Assembly: GCF_020089865.1 (NCBI RefSeq)
Contig: NZ_JAIRBM010000006.1
Coordinates: 62,001 to 126,000, forward strand
Length of the DNA stretch: 64,000 nt
Source of the DNA: Microvirga puerhi
GTDB lineage: Bacteria > Pseudomonadota > Alphaproteobacteria > Rhizobiales > Beijerinckiaceae
Direction of reading: 5' to 3'
In this document: positions 60,759 to 64,000 of the stretch, piece after piece
How the letters are laid out: every line of letters starts with the position of its first letter
How positions within the stretch are numbered: position 1 is the first letter of the stretch
Made by a program: the position numbers and the translations under genes
Notes under the pieces: model-generated
What the model saw: the letters and a program-made list of their open reading frames with translations, nothing else
Databases searched by the model: none
What the model was told of the DNA's origin: nothing

Positions 60759-61946
60759 TTATTTGCGCTTCGAGCCGCCGACCTGCTCGTCCCAGATCCG
60801 GAAGGCCACGACCATCTGGTCGGGCTGGAGCGGCAGTTCGATCGGATTGTCGGCGATCAGCTTCTCGTATTCGGGACGGCCGAATTCCTTGATCGCAGCT
60901 TGGCTATCGGCCGGTGCCATGTCGAGCGTCACGCCCTTTACGGCCGGGCCCGGATAGAAGTAGCCCTCGTCATAGGTGTAAGCCTGCTGCTCTTTGGTGA
61001 GCAGGAAGTTCATCAGGTCGAGCAGAACGGCGACCTTCTCGTTGGAGAGGCCCTTCGGCACGCACATGTAGTGGGCGTCCGCGACCCAGTGGAAGCCCTT
61101 GAGCGCACCGACCTTCGCCTCCTTCGGCACGACACCGAGCACGCGCGGATTGATGTCCCAGCCGGTCGTGGAAACCGTCATGTCGCGGGAGCCTTCGCCG
61201 AGTTCCTTCATCACGGCACCTGTGCCGGACGGATAGTACTCGATGTACTGGCCGAGCTCCTTCAGATAAGCCCAGGTCTTGTCCCAGCCCTTGGCCGGAT
61301 CCTGCGGATTGCTGTCGCCGAGAATGTACGGCAATCCCATGATGAACGTACGGCCGGGACCGGAATTCGCCGGGCGAGCATAGATCAAGCGGTTCGGATT
61401 GGCCTTCGCCCAGGCAAGCAATTCCTCTGCCGTGGTCGGGACATTCTTCACCTTGTCCGGCATGTATTCAAGCAGCGGACCCGACGGATAATACGTCACG
61501 ACGACGCCTTGCCCCTTGGCAAGCGTCTGCATCTTGGCCGCGGCGGGCAGATAGATGTCATCGAGTTTCGGCAACGCCGCCGCATGCGCGGGCAACAGCT
61601 CCACCCAGAGCTTCTGATCGATGCCCGCGGAGAGCGCATCCGTGCCCGTCAGCACGAGATCGATATCGACCCGGCCTGCATCCTGCTGCGCCTTGATCTT
61701 TCCGGCGAGTTCCGGAGCCGGAGCCTTGGTGAAGGTAATGCGCGAGACGAGGTTGGGCTTCGCCTTCCGATAGTTCTCGATCGCCTTCTGCGTGAGCGCC
61801 AGATTTCCGGCAACGTCAATGACGTTGAGGGCAACGGGCTCCTTCGGAAGTGCCAGCTGCGCCATGCTGGGACCTCCAAACGCGGCGACACCAGCAGCAC
61901 CGGCAACTCCGCCCACAAAGGTCCGTCTCGTGATAAGATTTTTCAT
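60759..61946 (-). CDS. Uronate-operon ABC substrate-binding protein
   Basis: A 395-residue periplasmic binding protein of the PotD/iron-like extracellular class (SBP_bac_1/8). The N terminus MKNLITRRTFVGGVAGAAG is a likely Tat signal, ending near SMAQL. ATG at 61946 has GGGAGG six bases upstream. The fold stretch VALNVIDVAGNLALTQKAIENY and TGTDALSAGI are not specific to a ligand. It lies 50 bases after uxaC in the same operon. A carbohydrate acid is inferred only from context. Confidence 0.87.
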   Translation of the reverse strand: MKNLITRRTFVGGVAGAAGVAAFGGPSMAQLALPKEPVALNVIDVAGNLALTQKAIENYRKAKPNLVSRITFTKAPAPELAGKIKAQQDAGRVDIDLVLTGTDALSAGIDQKLWVELLPAHAAALPKLDDIYLPAAAKMQTLAKGQGVVVTYYPSGPLLEYMPDKVKNVPTTAEELLAWAKANPNRLIYARPANSGPGRTFIMGLPYILGDSNPQDPAKGWDKTWAYLKELGQYIEYYPSGTGAVMKELGEGSRDMTVSTTGWDINPRVLGVVPKEAKVGALKGFHWVADAHYMCVPKGLSNEKVAVLLDLMNFLLTKEQQAYTYDEGYFYPGPAVKGVTLDMAPADSQAAIKEFGRPEYEKLIADNPIELPLQPDQMVVAFRIWDEQVGGSKRK

Positions 61947-61996
61947 CCTCTTCCTCCCATTCTGTGCGGCGAGATCCTTCGGGATCATGTCCGGAC

Positions 61997-63400
61997 TCAC
62001 AGCTTGTAAGCCTCTTTTGCGAGGCGATAGGCGAGATCGTGTGCGACCTCGTGCGCCTCGTCCTCATCGAGGCGGTGGGTCGTCACGAGGTTGGCCAGAT
62101 ATGTGCAATCCACCCGTCGCGCCATGTCGTGGCGCGCAGGGATCGACAGATAGGCCCGTGTGTCGTCATTGAAGCCGACCGTGTTGTAGAACCCGGCCGT
62201 CTCGGTCGTCAGTTCGCGGAAACGTCGCATGCCCTCAGGTGAATCGAAGAACCACCAGGCCGGGCCGAGCTTGAGCGCGGGATAGTGCCCTGCGAGCGGC
62301 GCCAGTTCACGCGAGTAGCTCGTCTCGTCGAGCGTGAAGAGAATAATCGTGAGGTTACGTTCGTTGCCGAAGCGATCGAGCAGCGGCTTGAGGGCGCGCA
62401 CGTAATCCGTACGCGATGGGATGTCCGCGCCCATGTCGCGGCCGAATTTGGAGAAGATCGCCAGGTTGTGGTTTCGGGAGGAGCCAGGATGGATCTGCAT
62501 GACCATTCCATCCTCGATGCTCATCGCCGCCATCTCGGTCAGCATCTGAGCGCGGAAAAGCTCGGCCTCCTCGGGCGCCACCTGGCGCGTGGATACCTTT
62601 CTGAACAGCGCCTCCGCATCGTCACGCGGCAGATCGGCCGTTCGCGCCGTCGGATGCCCGTGATCGGTCGAAGTGGCCCCATAGTCGCGGAAGAAGGCGC
62701 GACGCCGGCGATGCGCTTCAAGATACCCGCTCCACGTGGTGGTGTCGCAGCCGGTGATCTCGCCGAAACGCGCAAGATTGTCACGAAAACCCTCGAAGTC
62801 CGGATCGACCACCGGATCGGGGCGATAGGCCGTAACTACGCGTCCGTGCCAGCCCGATTGACGGAGTGTCTCATGATGACGGAGGGGATCGAGCGGGCTT
62901 TCCGTCGTCGCGATGGCTTCGATCCGGAAGCGATCGAACAGAGCTCGGGGACGAAACTCGGGCGTTTTCAGCGCAGCACTGATCCGGTCGAAGTAATCAT
63001 CCGCCGTTCGGGCGGACAGCCGCTCCGTGAAGCCGAAGAGTGTTGCGAAGGTGTGGTCCAGCCACAGCCGGGTCGGAGTACCGCGGAAAAGATGATAATG
63101 CTCCGCAAAGCGCCGCCAGATGGCGCGAGCGTTGCGCTCGGGCTGGGAATTCCCGCGTTCAGGGATACCCAGGTCTTCGAGACGCACACCCTGGCTGTAG
63201 AGCATGCGGAAAATATAGTGATCGGGAACGACGAACAGCGTAGCCGGATCGGGAAAGGCTTCGTCGTCCGCGTACCAGCGCGGATCCGTGTGACCATGCG
63301 GAGAGATGATCGGCAGATCCCGCACCGACGCATAGAGGCACCGCGCGATGGCGCGCGCTTCCGGTTCTGCGGAGAAGAGCCGGTCCGGATGGATCAGCAT
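61997..63400 (-). CDS. uxaC: Glucuronate isomerase
   Basis: UxaC (467 residues) isomerises D-glucuronate to D-fructuronate (or galacturonate to tagaturonate). The amidohydrolase-like fold shows ISPHGHTDP with metal-binding His, FATTESPLDPL-like AIATTESPLDPLRHHE, MQIHPGSSRNHN, and FNDDTRAYLSIPARHDM near the C terminus. Length is normal. It is the first gene of the uronate operon, divergent from a GntR regulator across 123 bases. Confidence 0.95.
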   Translation of the reverse strand: MLIHPDRLFSAEPEARAIARCLYASVRDLPIISPHGHTDPRWYADDEAFPDPATLFVVPDHYIFRMLYSQGVRLEDLGIPERGNSQPERNARAIWRRFAEHYHLFRGTPTRLWLDHTFATLFGFTERLSARTADDYFDRISAALKTPEFRPRALFDRFRIEAIATTESPLDPLRHHETLRQSGWHGRVVTAYRPDPVVDPDFEGFRDNLARFGEITGCDTTTWSGYLEAHRRRRAFFRDYGATSTDHGHPTARTADLPRDDAEALFRKVSTRQVAPEEAELFRAQMLTEMAAMSIEDGMVMQIHPGSSRNHNLAIFSKFGRDMGADIPSRTDYVRALKPLLDRFGNERNLTIILFTLDETSYSRELAPLAGHYPALKLGPAWWFFDSPEGMRRFRELTTETAGFYNTVGFNDDTRAYLSIPARHDMARRVDCTYLANLVTTHRLDEDEAHEVAHDLAYRLAKEAYKL

Positions 63401-63499
63401 GGCGTTACTCCCTCGGCGGCTGCGCCCGGCTTGTCTTCCACCGGTTTCACAGCACCAACGCCTCCACTTTAGAGCGGCTTCCGCCGCTTTGCAATGGTC

Positions 63500-63520
63500 T
63501 ACTAGTATGGTAGTATAGCA
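63500..63520 (+). promoter_or_regulatory. Candidate promoter-operator for GntR regulator and uxaC
   Basis: TACTA (63500-63504) and TAGTA (63511-63515) form an inverted repeat around GTATGG, overlapping TAGTAT/TATAGC sequences that resemble a -10 element just before the regulator gene. The site lies in the 123-base gap shared with divergent uxaC, where autorepression plus operon control is usual for such regulators. Confidence 0.4.
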
Positions 63521-63523
63521 ATC

Positions 63524-64000
63524 ATGAATGAAAAAAGTCTCCCGAAGCCTGATATTCGGCCGGAGTCCATTGCGAGGCAGGTGACCCGCACTCTTCGCCA
63601 GGCCATCGTGACGATGCAGTTCGCCCCCGGCGAGATGCTATCGGAACAGGATCTGGCGCGCCGCTTCGGCGTGAGCCGTTCTCCGGTCCGGGAAGCCTTG
63701 ATCAAGCTGAGCGAGGCAGGCCTCGTCAGAGTCCTGCCCCAGCGCGGAACCCAGGTGGTGAAGATTTCGCGAATCGGGGTGGAGAATGCGCGCTTCATTC
63801 GCGAGGCGGTCGAGACGGCCGTCGTGCGCGAGGCGGCCGTCAGCGCCAGTCCGACGATGCTTGCGGAATTGAATGCCAGCCTGGGACGTCAGCGCCGTGC
63901 GCAGCGCTCCAAATCGCCGGAGGAATTCCTTGCGCTCGACGAGGAGTTCCATCGCCTGCTCGCGGAGACTGCGGGTCGCCTGGCCGCATGGGAAATCATT
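63524..64000 (+). CDS. GntR family regulator (FCD type), N-terminal part
   Basis: The frame is open to the window edge (159 codons). The N-terminal winged helix is clear: SIARQVTRTLRQAIVTMQFAPGEMLSEQDLARRFGVSRSPVREALIKLSEAGLV, with the wing LPQRGTQVVKIS. The following helices with FIREAVETAVVREAA and LDEEFHRLLAE match the FCD ligand-binding domain; one metal-site His (FHRLL) is visible. It is divergent from uxaC and is probably the local uronate-responsive repressor. The C-terminal part lies outside the window. Confidence 0.9.
   Translation, partial: MNEKSLPKPDIRPESIARQVTRTLRQAIVTMQFAPGEMLSEQDLARRFGVSRSPVREALIKLSEAGLVRVLPQRGTQVVKISRIGVENARFIREAVETAVVREAAVSASPTMLAELNASLGRQRRAQRSKSPEEFLALDEEFHRLLAETAGRLAAWEII

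Overview
The window is a G+C-rich stretch of chromosome from an alphaproteobacterium, most likely a member of the Hyphomicrobiales (Rhizobiales). A Methylobacteriaceae-like genome such as Microvirga would fit, but I infer this from gene content only: YejABEF with two binding proteins, the Hsp20-DUF1150 pair, a URC uracil cluster and GTCATCCCGG-type palindromes. No rRNA, tRNA, CRISPR array, transposase, integrase or phage gene was seen. Gene density is high, with no gene-free gap above about 220 bases and many ATGA or GTGA overlaps.

Layout. 1-246: end of a cytochrome c gene. 384-9418: a yej-type peptide/muropeptide ABC importer with two tandem binding proteins (one Sec-like, one Tat-like), a small DUF4260 protein, two permeases, a double ATPase, and an overlapping CDF metal exporter. 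9485-15110: deoB, then a URC-type uracil catabolism cluster (URC1, URC4, upp) followed by a DgoK-type sugar kinase. 15227-17886: M17 aminopeptidase, a short MarR regulator behind a strong dyad, and an NlpC/P60 hydrolase. 17887-27222 (minus strand): a nucleoside scavenging operon with BMP binding protein, double ATPase, VOC protein, two permeases, cdd, purine nucleoside phosphorylase, deoC, deoA and ghrA. 27375-33430: a MoeB/ThiF-type E1 enzyme, then pheT, pheS, rplT, rpmI and infC. infC appears to start at ATT. 33541-37945: glycosyltransferase, alpha/beta hydrolase, DUF1150, Hsp20 and argH.

38154-44468: a dipeptide-type ABC importer followed by an M19 dipeptidase. 44476-48396 (minus): a polyamine-type ABC importer. 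48585-52316: prolyl aminopeptidase, 3-hydroxybutyrate dehydrogenase and 5-oxoprolinase subunits PxpB-PxpC. 52380-56227 (minus): malate synthase G and a GGDEF protein with a duplicated sensor module. 56421-63400 (minus): a uronate operon of uxaC, a four-gene ABC importer and uxuB. 63524-64000: start of a divergent GntR regulator, cut by the window end.

Taken together the window is dominated by nutrient scavenging: five complete ABC importers, each next to matching catabolic enzymes (peptides with peptidases, nucleosides with deo enzymes, uronates with uxa/uxu enzymes). The deo, cdd, upp, URC and DeoB enzymes lie within 18 kb and together convert nucleosides to central metabolites, taking pyrimidine bases through UMP. 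The most unusual structural signal is a pair of 102-bp two-hairpin elements with compensatory base changes, one on each side of pheT. Gene names come from family recognition by eye; no database search was run.
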